A DNA stretch of 64,000 nt. Origin: CALBPI01 sp045110335 (GTDB lineage: Bacteria; Pseudomonadota; Gammaproteobacteria; Steroidobacterales; Woeseiaceae). Positions 42,935 through 50,340 of this stretch are shown one piece after another. Every line of letters starts with the position of its first letter. Position 1 is the stretch's first letter. The translations under genes and the position numbers were made by a program. The notes under the pieces were generated by a model that did no database searches, was not told the DNA's origin, and saw only the letters and a program-made list of their open reading frames with translations. The DNA is taken from the NCBI GenBank assembly GCA_045110335.1, contig JBGCGB010000020.1, positions 1 to 64,000 on the forward strand, read 5' to 3'.

Positions 42935-43897
42935 TTAGCCCGGTCGATCAGGAATTGGGCAAACACTTTTCACCAGAATGAAGCCTTCTGGCGCTGAGGT
43001 TAGCGGCGCTCCGAAAAAGCGAAGACGTACCTGCTCGACAGTGCCTTCTGGATTACTGACTCGTCCGGTGTAAGTGAATGGGCTCCCAACTGTACCGGTT
43101 TGCGGATGAAAAATAGTCTCACCATTGCTCGCGGGAACGAAAGCACTGCCATCTTTCCTGATAAAAATTGACTGCATCTGCATATTCGGGATGTTCCAAA
43201 ACACCGTCGTCGCAATACCCTGTGTTTGCGCCCAACCTGGTCGCTTGAGCACGTCCGGCGAAACCAGATCAACGCGATACTGTTCTGTCGGCGCACACGT
43301 GAATCCAAACGCAGAATAGAGACCGCCATTGAACCAAAATGCGTTGTTTTCACAATTGGGCAAAGGCGCGCTATCCGATACTTGTTTGTAGCCATCACTC
43401 ACCCAGCCCTGGGCGCCGTTTGATTGTTCCGCGAAATTGAAACATTCTTCCGCGTCCGGACCGACACGAAAAGTAGTCACAGATTCTATGAAGCTCGTGA
43501 TGCTCGGTGTGACATTGCCATCACTACCGGGCCCGGTGCGAAGTGTTGCAATCACTTTTACTTCGTACCGCCCCAGGTTTAGCGCGGGCAGTTCGCCTTG
43601 CCAATTGTTGTTGCCCAATGATTCGAAATCATTGGTTGCTGCGACAAACGGTCGATTGGGTTCACGAAGGGATCGAAACTCTGCCGTAACCCGGTTGACA
43701 TATTTGTTGGAAATGCCGGGTATGACGAACTTTATGTCGACGATAGGTGGCACGCCTTGCACGGTGTTCTGAACAGTAAGTTCACGTACGCGAGGATCGA
43801 GTGAGGGTTCCTCTCGAAAAATCTCGCAACCGCTGAGAAGGATGGTTGCTGCCATTAGGAAAAGAAATGCCGTACCGGTCAGTCGTGTTTGGCGCAT
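42935..43897 (-). CDS. predicted lipoprotein of unknown function
   Basis: 320 residues. The leader ends with ILLSGC, a lipobox. The mature part begins with a ~110-residue beta-rich stretch (Ig-like in look: EVKVIATLRTGPGSDG) and continues with a Cys-containing globular part (EECFNFAEQ, NCENNAFWFNGGLYSAFGFTC). No family is recognised. It stands alone, downstream of the divergent-hydrolase gene and in the same direction. Confidence 0.7.
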   Translation of the reverse strand: MRQTRLTGTAFLFLMAATILLSGCEIFREEPSLDPRVRELTVQNTVQGVPPIVDIKFVIPGISNKYVNRVTAEFRSLREPNRPFVAATNDFESLGNNNWQGELPALNLGRYEVKVIATLRTGPGSDGNVTPSITSFIESVTTFRVGPDAEECFNFAEQSNGAQGWVSDGYKQVSDSAPLPNCENNAFWFNGGLYSAFGFTCAPTEQYRVDLVSPDVLKRPGWAQTQGIATTVFWNIPNMQMQSIFIRKDGSAFVPASNGETIFHPQTGTVGSPFTYTGRVSNPEGTVEQVRLRFFGAPLTSAPEGFILVKSVCPIPDRPG

Positions 43898-44091
43898 GGT
43901 GCGATGCTCCGCTTATTATTGTTTGTAATGGCTTACTGTTGCCATCAAAACGATTATCTCGGCGTGAATACGAAAGCACCTTCGCTTTGACTTCATCTGT
44001 TCATGTCAAAACCACGGGCAGCGCCGTTGCTGTCCTCTTCATCGCCAAAAAGCAACGGCAGTGGTTAGGAAGATAGTCTTCAGGTGAATCA

Positions 44092-45597
44092 TCAATCTTG
44101 AACCGGCACTTTCCAGTTGAGGGGTGGCAGTTCAATCACGGCCGGCAGGTCGGTAGCATCCCCGGTTCTGATGAAGCCGAGTACCTGTTGTTCAATGCTG
44201 CGATCTTGTTCGATCGCTTCGATCAGGGCACCGTGCGATCCACCCCGAATCTTGATGAACTCATGGTTGCGGAACGTTTTTCGAACATCCTTGGCGTTCT
44301 CGACGGATGTCGATGTATCCCATGTACCATGAAAAAGTAGGGCGGGTACGTCGGTGGTGAAGCCTTCGCGAAAACCATCGCCGAGATCGGCGGGCCATGA
44401 ATCGCAAACTTTTGCAGCCCAAAGATAAGCTGGAAGAACCAGCTCGGATTCTAGTTCGTCTTGTAACTGTTGATTACGCTTGGTTGACAGTCCTGAAGCG
44501 CATTCCGCACTGAAGTAGGCGGCATGCTGAACACGGTTATTCAGCCAGACGTTTTGAAGCCGAATGGATGCAGCCTCAAAATTGCCAGTAAGCATCTCCA
44601 GAAGATCGCCAGGCCAGACCGCCATGAGATGCCGCCAGGTTGTGCCGCGCCGAGTGCCTTGCGCAAGACTGCGCAGTGCATCTCCATCAATCGTTAGGGA
44701 AAGAGTTTCTCCGGTACCGACATGTGTAGTTTCTACAACGATTGGGGATTGTTCGGCCTGGGCGACCAGGTTTGCGAATGACTTCACTAAACCACTTTCC
44801 GGAATCAAAGGTGCTAACGCTGGTTGCGCCTCTGCTTCGGCGGCAATTCTTTCCAGTGTCCGGCGTTTTTCTCCCAGCAAGTCAAAGGTATGGTCAACGC
44901 CTTCCAATGCGGTTAGTACCACGCGCGAAACCCGTTCAGCGTCGATACGTAAGATTGCCATTGCCCAATGAGAGCCAAAGCTGTTGCCGACCAGTTGAAT
45001 GCGATCATGCGCCAGTGCACTCGCAACATCCAAAACGTCATTGGCCATTTCGTTGACGTTGTAACCGGAGAGATCTACGCCTTTCGCTTCGTAGAAATCC
45101 CGGCATTTCAGTGCACCTGCTTTGTAGCGTTGCAATCGGTCACTGAGCTGACTAACTTCGTCCAACTGGACTTCTGGCATTGATGGGCAAGGCAATGATG
45201 AAGATTGACCAAACCCTCGTTGACCCACAACAACAACGGGCGCAATTTTCGTGTACTCGAGTAAGTAGAGCTCATACCACATGGGTTGTTCAAGCAGTGG
45301 ATCCAATCCTTCGAAGCCTGGACCACCGCGTAGTAGGTAGATCGGGGGAACGCCGGCCGGGGCATCGATTTGCGCGGGAATGATGTGGAACTCAACATCA
45401 ATAGATCGCGATAAATCACGGGTTCGATTCTCGGCTACGGTGATTACGCCACGGGTAAAGCGAAGCATCTCGCCGGATGCAAGAACCACGCTGTCGGTTT
45501 CTTTCTTAATCGACATTGGTTTCTGTAAGGCATCACCAGTATCAGCGCATGCAGCGAGCATGATGATGACAATTAATGATATTGCTATTCGAGTCAT
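44092..45597 (-). CDS. periplasmic alpha/beta-hydrolase, prolyl-aminopeptidase/TAP-like
   Basis: 501 residues with a short signal segment (MTRIAISLIVIIMLAAC, lipobox-like). LLRGGPGFEGLDPL is the oxyanion signature of the proline iminopeptidase/tripeptidyl family; LVGNSFGSHWAM holds the nucleophile; FHGTWDTSTSVENA resembles the TAP-type C-terminal acid loop, and GGSHGALIEAI holds the histidine. Likely an exported peptidase or esterase. It is divergent from a MarR regulator, with two MarR-type palindromes in the shared 87-base gap, so the regulator probably represses this gene and itself. Confidence 0.87.
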   Translation of the reverse strand: MTRIAISLIVIIMLAACADTGDALQKPMSIKKETDSVVLASGEMLRFTRGVITVAENRTRDLSRSIDVEFHIIPAQIDAPAGVPPIYLLRGGPGFEGLDPLLEQPMWYELYLLEYTKIAPVVVVGQRGFGQSSSLPCPSMPEVQLDEVSQLSDRLQRYKAGALKCRDFYEAKGVDLSGYNVNEMANDVLDVASALAHDRIQLVGNSFGSHWAMAILRIDAERVSRVVLTALEGVDHTFDLLGEKRRTLERIAAEAEAQPALAPLIPESGLVKSFANLVAQAEQSPIVVETTHVGTGETLSLTIDGDALRSLAQGTRRGTTWRHLMAVWPGDLLEMLTGNFEAASIRLQNVWLNNRVQHAAYFSAECASGLSTKRNQQLQDELESELVLPAYLWAAKVCDSWPADLGDGFREGFTTDVPALLFHGTWDTSTSVENAKDVRKTFRNHEFIKIRGGSHGALIEAIEQDRSIEQQVLGFIRTGDATDLPAVIELPPLNWKVPVQD

Positions 45598-45611
45598 AGT
45601 GATTTCTCATT

Positions 45612-45629
45612 TATCTTGATATAAAGATA
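45612..45629. promoter_or_regulatory. MarR-type operator, copy 1
   Basis: TATCTTGATATAAAGATA is an 18-base imperfect palindrome close to the common MarR operator TATCTTGATATCAAGATA. It lies between the divergent hydrolase and marR genes. Confidence 0.65.
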
Positions 45630-45641
45630 TTGGCCAATAGT

Positions 45642-45659
45642 TATCTTTATGTCAAGATA
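45642..45659. promoter_or_regulatory. MarR-type operator, copy 2
   Basis: TATCTTTATGTCAAGATA is an inverted copy of copy 1 (only one differing position). The two copies are 30 bases centre to centre (almost three helical turns), with the self-complementary TTGGCCAA between them. This places two MarR dimers on the same DNA face. Confidence 0.65.
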
Positions 45660-45684
45660 AATACTTAAAAACGAGAAACTAGCT

Positions 45685-46164
45685 ATGCGCACAGATTTTA
45701 TTGATCGGCTTATTGATGAATGGGAGCAAGAGGCACCCCAACTGGATACCGCGCCAATGCAAGTGATTGGGCGTGTTGTAAGATTGGGGCGTGATCTCAA
45801 TGCAGCCGCCGATAAAGCACTCGCGGAATTTGATCTGAGTTACACCGAATTTGATATTTTGGCGACACTCCGTCGTAGCGGCCAGCCTTATCAGTTGACC
45901 CCCGGGGCATTGCAAGCATCGGTTTTGCTAACGTCGGGCGCCATGACGGCTGCGCTAAATCGGCTAACCACGCGGAACCTCATTACTCGTGAATCCGACG
46001 CGGATGACAAGCGCATCAAGGCGGCACGTCTAACTGTCGCCGGTAGCCGGTTAGCGCTGAAGGCTGCTCGTCATCGATTTGCCGTGGCCGCCCACCAGAC
46101 GTCTTCGATGAGTGCCGCGAAACTGAGGCAACTGGAAAGCTTGCTGCGAGAATTAGGGAACTAG
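45685..46164 (+). CDS. MarR-family transcriptional regulator
   Basis: 159 residues. The winged helix-turn-helix is visible: LSYTEFDILATLRRSGQPYQLTPGALQASVLLTSGAMTAALNRLTTRNLITRESDADDKRIKAARLT, where DADDKR is the wing tip of MarR proteins (DxRxxxV). It binds DNA as a dimer and is usually released by a small phenolic or oxidant ligand. Its own gene lies next to the two palindromes and is divergent from an exported hydrolase, consistent with autoregulation and control of that hydrolase. Confidence 0.92.
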   Translation: MRTDFIDRLIDEWEQEAPQLDTAPMQVIGRVVRLGRDLNAAADKALAEFDLSYTEFDILATLRRSGQPYQLTPGALQASVLLTSGAMTAALNRLTTRNLITRESDADDKRIKAARLTVAGSRLALKAARHRFAVAAHQTSSMSAAKLRQLESLLRELGN

Positions 46165-46165
46165 T

Positions 46166-47245
46166 TTAGGAGGCTTCGCTAAAAGAGTCGTCGGTCGCGT
46201 CTTCGTCGGAAAGCTCTGGCAATGTGACGTAGCTCGCGGTCCCGCTCAAGCTCAATGTGCGATCCGCGAGGTGCAGCCGGTTGCGTCCACTACGCTTGGC
46301 CTCATACAAGGCATCGTCGGCTCGTTTGTAAAGTGAATCACGTGTTTCGCGTCGTTTGTGCTCAGCGATGCCGAATGATGCGGTTACATTGAGGTCTTCT
46401 TCACCGTTCATCACGGGATGCGATACGTTCGCGATTTCGATTCTTAACCGTTCTGCTAGCTTCTGCCCTTGATCTAGCGTTGACATCATTGCCAAAACAA
46501 CGAACTCTTCGCCGCCTGCGCGGAAACAGGCATCGGTGGGCCGAATATGAGTTTTCAAAGTATCGGCAATGGCACATAAGACGGCATCGCCTATCGAATG
46601 ACCATGCAAATCATTGACCGTCTTGAAATGATCGATATCTAACATGATCAGAACAAACGGATCACCTGAAGACTCTGCATCTTGAATAGCTTGATCGAGA
46701 TCATTGTCGAGCGCACGGCGGTTTCCGGCGCCTGTTAGTGGATCAAGCAACGTCGTTGCTTTCAGATGAAGCCTTTGTTTGGCCGTCAATGTAGCGAATG
46801 CTACCGACAAGCAAAGCGTCACGCTTAAAGACGCCGCAAGCATGGCAATTTGTCCAGTGTTGTCGCCATCAAAAATACTGGGTAACACAATACTGATGGC
46901 AATGATCGACACCATTGCCGCTTCCCTCGGGCGCAATAAATAAAACATCGCGATGGTGGCCGGATACATCCACATCACATGATCGCCGCCGCGAATACTG
47001 ACTGTCAGCGTGGCCGTTATGATCGCAACCATGGCGATGCAAACGCTGCCCATGCGCACCGCACGCATTCGATAAACAACCCAGGCAATAGCACCGAAGG
47101 CGAGGCATGCGAGTCCATCGATAAAGGCAATCGTGTAGTTACCTTCGATCAATCGAAACACACCCATCGGCCCTACGCCGGCAATGCCGCATAGTGCGAG
47201 TAAGATGGGCGGCAATTCTTCCAGCGTGAGTTTGCGCGGTTTCAT
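46166..47245 (-). CDS. membrane diguanylate cyclase (GGDEF)
   Basis: 359 residues. Five to six membrane helices occupy the N-terminal ~170 residues. The GGDEF domain (about 185-345) contains DPLTGAGNRRALDNDL, FVLIMLDIDHFKTVNDLHGHSIGD and the active-site signature RAGGEEFVVLA (GGEEF, active). LRIEIAN and VTASFGIAEHK complete the domain. No EAL partner. It makes cyclic di-GMP in response to an unknown membrane signal. It is tail to tail with marR. Confidence 0.93.
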   Translation of the reverse strand: MKPRKLTLEELPPILLALCGIAGVGPMGVFRLIEGNYTIAFIDGLACLAFGAIAWVVYRMRAVRMGSVCIAMVAIITATLTVSIRGGDHVMWMYPATIAMFYLLRPREAAMVSIIAISIVLPSIFDGDNTGQIAMLAASLSVTLCLSVAFATLTAKQRLHLKATTLLDPLTGAGNRRALDNDLDQAIQDAESSGDPFVLIMLDIDHFKTVNDLHGHSIGDAVLCAIADTLKTHIRPTDACFRAGGEEFVVLAMMSTLDQGQKLAERLRIEIANVSHPVMNGEEDLNVTASFGIAEHKRRETRDSLYKRADDALYEAKRSGRNRLHLADRTLSLSGTASYVTLPELSDEDATDDSFSEAS

Positions 47246-47478
47246 TTAATTTCTAGCGACTGAAACTGCAGTGTCTTTAACCTGCGCGCGGAGACTGTCC
47301 TAGCCCTGCAGAAAGTTCATCAGGCCATTTCCTACGGTGAGAATCCTGGTCGATCGATGTCTTGTTGAAGTGCTTCTTCTTGCTGAATCAACGAAATCTA
47401 CCAAAAACAGACGAAAATCCCCGATCTGCGCTTAGATAGGGCTAATCAAGCCCGAACGTCGGTTATGTCTAGTTTTCT

Positions 47479-47946
47479 CTAGGTGACGTCGAAATCCTTA
47501 CCCAGCAGAGATACCAGCGCTTGACGCTTGCGTCGGCTAAGCGGGATCTCCAAACCGGTTTTCGTGATGATGATCCACTGACTACCGACGCGTTTAAGCT
47601 TCTTGATCTCGCTCAGCATGACCCAGTGCGATCTATGGGATCGGAAGCCGGCCGCACCCATGCTGACTTCGACGTCTGAGAGTGCCCCAAGCAGCATCGC
47701 TTTGCCTTGTTTGGTAAATACGTGCAAATAATGCAAATCGGAGCTGATAGCGACAAGATCGCTGCCAATTGCCGCAGGAATGGCAAACGGAAGGTTGGTG
47801 ATCGATGCTTCCTTGGTCTTTGTTGCCGTCTTCGTCGATTCAAACGGCAAGCCTTCCATGTTGATTATTACCCAAGCTGTCAAAAACGCTGGCGCCAGTT
47901 CAATGGCTTCTACCAGAACCCCTGCCACCAGCCTGATGCCGCCCAA
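47479..47946 (-). CDS. LytTR DNA-binding half of a split membrane regulator
   Basis: 155 residues from a TTG. One hydrophobic segment (VEAIELAPAFLTAWVIINM) is followed by a linker and a C-terminal LytTR domain (SDLHYLHVFTKQGKAMLLGALSDVE, FRSHRSHWVMLSEIKKLKR, GLEIPLSRRKRQALVSLLG). Proteins of this kind usually have three or four membrane helices at the N-terminus, and those are encoded in the overlapping upstream frame at 47910-48356. A -1 shift around the GGGGTT stretch at 47920 would fuse them (WQGF-LVEAIELAP). So this is most likely part of a frameshifted gene, or a one-base error. Confidence 0.7.
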   Translation of the reverse strand: MGGIRLVAGVLVEAIELAPAFLTAWVIINMEGLPFESTKTATKTKEASITNLPFAIPAAIGSDLVAISSDLHYLHVFTKQGKAMLLGALSDVEVSMGAAGFRSHRSHWVMLSEIKKLKRVGSQWIIITKTGLEIPLSRRKRQALVSLLGKDFDVT

Positions 47947-48356
47947 AAGTCGAGGAAACTGTCGTCGTCATCACCCGTCAACGTTGGGAAGAGGCTCTCG
48001 ATAAACAGCGCACATGGCGCAAACACGATTACCGCCAACAGCGCTGAGAGCGCAATCAGACGCCAGTCCTTCGGTAAGGAAGTGTAATCCACCAAACACT
48101 TGGCCGAGAAAGCTGCCAATAACAAGCCGGTGCCGATGTGTAATGTCCAAAAGATCGTTCTGGCGATGAGTGTTAATGGCGCCGAGCTGGCCGGCGCGAG
48201 CGCTACGAACAGAATGATAAGACCAATCATGGCGCCGGTTAGACGGCGTAGAAAGGTATGAGAAGAGGTCGATGAGGATTCCACGCAGGCAGTATAAGCA
48301 CGCCAATCCAAAAAACCGATTATTTCGTTAATGCTCTCGTGATGCCGTTCGTGCAT
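47910..48356 (-). CDS. membrane half of a split LytTR-type regulator
   Basis: 148 residues with three membrane helices (LTGAMIGLIILFVALAP, LARTIFWTLHIGTGLLLAAF and RLIALSALLAVIVFAPCALFIESLF) and an acidic loop GDDDDSFLDFWAASG. The frame ends with a Trp-rich run and stop that look like out-of-frame sequence. The next helix and DNA-binding domain lie in the overlapping frame below, so a single 280-residue membrane LytTR regulator was probably encoded originally. Confidence 0.65.
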   Translation of the reverse strand: MHERHHESINEIIGFLDWRAYTACVESSSTSSHTFLRRLTGAMIGLIILFVALAPASSAPLTLIARTIFWTLHIGTGLLLAAFSAKCLVDYTSLPKDWRLIALSALLAVIVFAPCALFIESLFPTLTGDDDDSFLDFWAASGWWQGFW

Positions 48357-48471
48357 TCGTTCGACCGTTAGTGCTTTCTCTCATGAAATCAGGCATCTAG
48401 GACACCAGCGTAGCCGAATACCCGGGCAGTCGCATTGGCGACGTCATTTACGCTAAACAGGACTTAATAAG

Positions 48472-49176
48472 ATGAAGCACATCAAGAAAACGATCAGCAA
48501 ACAACGCTCAAGCGCCATGATTCGTCAATTTCCCATTGCGGCCATAATGGTCTGCGCGGGCTTTTCGGCATCTGCCGCCCAGGCACAAGAGAACCCATGG
48601 TATGTCACGGCGAGTGTCGGTTTGACCACGTTGGGCGATCAGGATCTCCAGTATCGCGATGGCGTGACTGCCAGCACTGACGCCAGGGAATATGACGCCT
48701 CTTTAAACAGCGGTGGCACACTCGGCTATCAGTTCTCCGACCAATGGCGCGTGGAGGGCGAGTTGATGTATCGACGTAACGAACAAGCCAATGCCGTAAG
48801 CCTGGATGGACTCGGTGATTTTGATGATGGTGATTTCGCCTCGTTGAGTTTAGCCGTGAGTGCGATTTACGATTTTGACTTGTTTGCGAGCCCGGATTGG
48901 CGCGGCTACGTTGGTGGTGGTGTCGCCTTCATTCAGGAGATCGACATTGATCTTGAACAAGCTTCGGAGGAAATTTCTTTCGAAACGAGCGACATCGGGA
49001 TTCAGCTTCAGGCCGGCGCAAGGCACCAGATTAATGACCGTTGGTTCGCTGATGCTGGTGTTCGCTACTTGATGGCGTCCGATGTCGAAATGGAGCAACC
49101 CGACGATACTTCGCGTTTGCTCACCAGTGATTACTCGCCTTTGTCGTTTAGCGTCGGGATCGGTTTCAAATTCTAA
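48472..49176 (+). CDS. outer-membrane beta-barrel protein (OmpW/Opa-like)
   Basis: 234 residues. The leader ends with AAQAQ. The mature protein (ENPWYVTASVGLTTLGDQDLQY) shows alternating hydrophobic/polar strands; loops are Asp/Glu rich; it ends with SFSVGIGFKF, a C-terminal Phe needed for outer-membrane insertion. The spacing suggests eight strands. The function could be small-solute or hydrophobic transport, or structural. A strong GC hairpin (49186-49221) follows the stop. Confidence 0.85.
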   Translation: MKHIKKTISKQRSSAMIRQFPIAAIMVCAGFSASAAQAQENPWYVTASVGLTTLGDQDLQYRDGVTASTDAREYDASLNSGGTLGYQFSDQWRVEGELMYRRNEQANAVSLDGLGDFDDGDFASLSLAVSAIYDFDLFASPDWRGYVGGGVAFIQEIDIDLEQASEEISFETSDIGIQLQAGARHQINDRWFADAGVRYLMASDVEMEQPDDTSRLLTSDYSPLSFSVGIGFKF

Positions 49177-49185
49177 TGCTCATTA

Positions 49186-49221
49186 ATCCGCCCCGCGGCG
49201 CGATGGCGCCACGGGGCGGAT
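49186..49221 (+). terminator. strong GC-rich hairpin after the barrel gene
   Basis: A perfect 10-base outer stem (ATCCGCCCCG with its complement) carries a further inner GGCGC-type pairing. There is no downstream T run on the plus strand, so termination may be factor-dependent or this may be an mRNA-end protector. It lies between convergent genes. Confidence 0.45.
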
Positions 49222-49236
49222 GTATACGAGTATGGG

Positions 49237-49761
49237 CTATGCCGGCAGAATGTCGCTTTTTCGAAGAATGCCTGCCGAGATGAGTGTCACAAGCACACCG
49301 ACCGGGAAGATCTCGAGGAAGGTCATCGGCAATCTTCGTACCGGATTGGCATAGTCGATTTTCATTTGCTCCATCTGAGCCACTTTTTCGGCGTAGTCGG
49401 TATCAGAGATACCACTGGCCTTCGCCTGCTCCAGAATGGCAGCGGCATAGTCGTTGATGAACGCGTAATTACTGACGTTCAGATAGATCTCCCAAACGAT
49501 GACATAAGCGACGCCCGCGACGGCTGATACGCCGATACCGAGCAAGACGCCTTGCGAGAACCGGAGAATGCCGCCTTGTTCTTTATCTCTATATTGTTTG
49601 ATGGCGACAAAAATCAAAGAAAACGCGATCAGCATGATCAAGTAGCCAAATGCTTCGCTGGCGGTCGTTCCCTCCCCGTCGGCCGCAACGATGCCTAAAA
49701 TCATGCTGCAGATCACGACAACGCCGGCGATGGCGCCATAGATCAGAATATATTTTTTCAT
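49237..49761 (-). CDS. DUF4199 membrane protein
   Basis: 174 residues with four membrane segments; the loop between the third and fourth contains AAAILEQAKASGISDTDYAEKVAQMEQMKIDYANPVRRLPMTFLEIFPVG, the DUF4199 signature. The family is widespread in Bacteroidota and some Proteobacteria; the function is unknown. It is downstream of, and in the same direction as, a LuxR-type regulator 94 bases away, a pairing I expect to be functional. Confidence 0.88.
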   Translation of the reverse strand: MKKYILIYGAIAGVVVICSMILGIVAADGEGTTASEAFGYLIMLIAFSLIFVAIKQYRDKEQGGILRFSQGVLLGIGVSAVAGVAYVIVWEIYLNVSNYAFINDYAAAILEQAKASGISDTDYAEKVAQMEQMKIDYANPVRRLPMTFLEIFPVGVLVTLISAGILRKSDILPA

Positions 49762-49855
49762 GGTATGCCCCTCTGTTTGGACGTCCAGAGTGTCCGATTG
49801 CCAGCGTCAGGTCGATCACCCAAACGGGTGGTTTCCGTCGAATCGCCCATTCTGC

Positions 49856-50308
49856 CTATGGGATCAGTCGAAGTTCGCGTGATTTATTGACCGCTTCGGT
49901 GCGCCGGGAGACTGCCAGTTTCTCAAACAGCTTCGCGATATGGGTCTTGACGGTATTCGGTGAAATACCGAGATTTCTCGCGATTTCTTTATTGCTGCGG
50001 CCGATGGCCAGCTCACCGAGCACTTCCATTTCACGCGGTGAAAGTCCCAATGCCTCAATGGCTGCCTCGTTGAGCTCGAATTCACGCGCGTTGTGCTGCC
50101 CTACCAAGCGCGTACCAACCCATACACCCAATATGGCGAACAAGGTTGCGATCAACGCGACAAAAATCCCGGTGGAGTAGGTGCGCATCATGAATCGATA
50201 CTCGAGCCATTGCAGCACGAATACGCCGAGCATCAGTGCCGCCGCATAGATCGCCACCTGCCGCTTCATAGTGATCGGAGCCGTTTTCCGTCTCGTCTTT
50301 CTTGGCAT
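49856..50308 (-). CDS. membrane-anchored LuxR-family regulator without receiver domain
   Basis: 150 residues. Two membrane helices (residues ~11-30 and 36-58) precede a LuxR helix-turn-helix: LSPREMEVLGELAIGRSNKEIARNLGISPNTVKTHIAKLFEKLAVSRRTEAV. There is no receiver domain, so signal input is presumably via the membrane or the DUF4199 partner. It is close to the end of the Rieske-ThDP gene, 32 bases away and in the same direction. Confidence 0.88.
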   Translation of the reverse strand: MPRKTRRKTAPITMKRQVAIYAAALMLGVFVLQWLEYRFMMRTYSTGIFVALIATLFAILGVWVGTRLVGQHNAREFELNEAAIEALGLSPREMEVLGELAIGRSNKEIARNLGISPNTVKTHIAKLFEKLAVSRRTEAVNKSRELRLIP

Positions 50309-50340
50309 TTCTTTACCGACGAACTCAGGTTTCTCAATGA

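Noticed and set aside
44023..44059. 9-base inverted repeat (GCCGTTGCT ... AGCAACGGC) with a 19-base loop
   Set aside because: Loop is long and no T tract follows; it might end the hydrolase transcript but the support is too weak.
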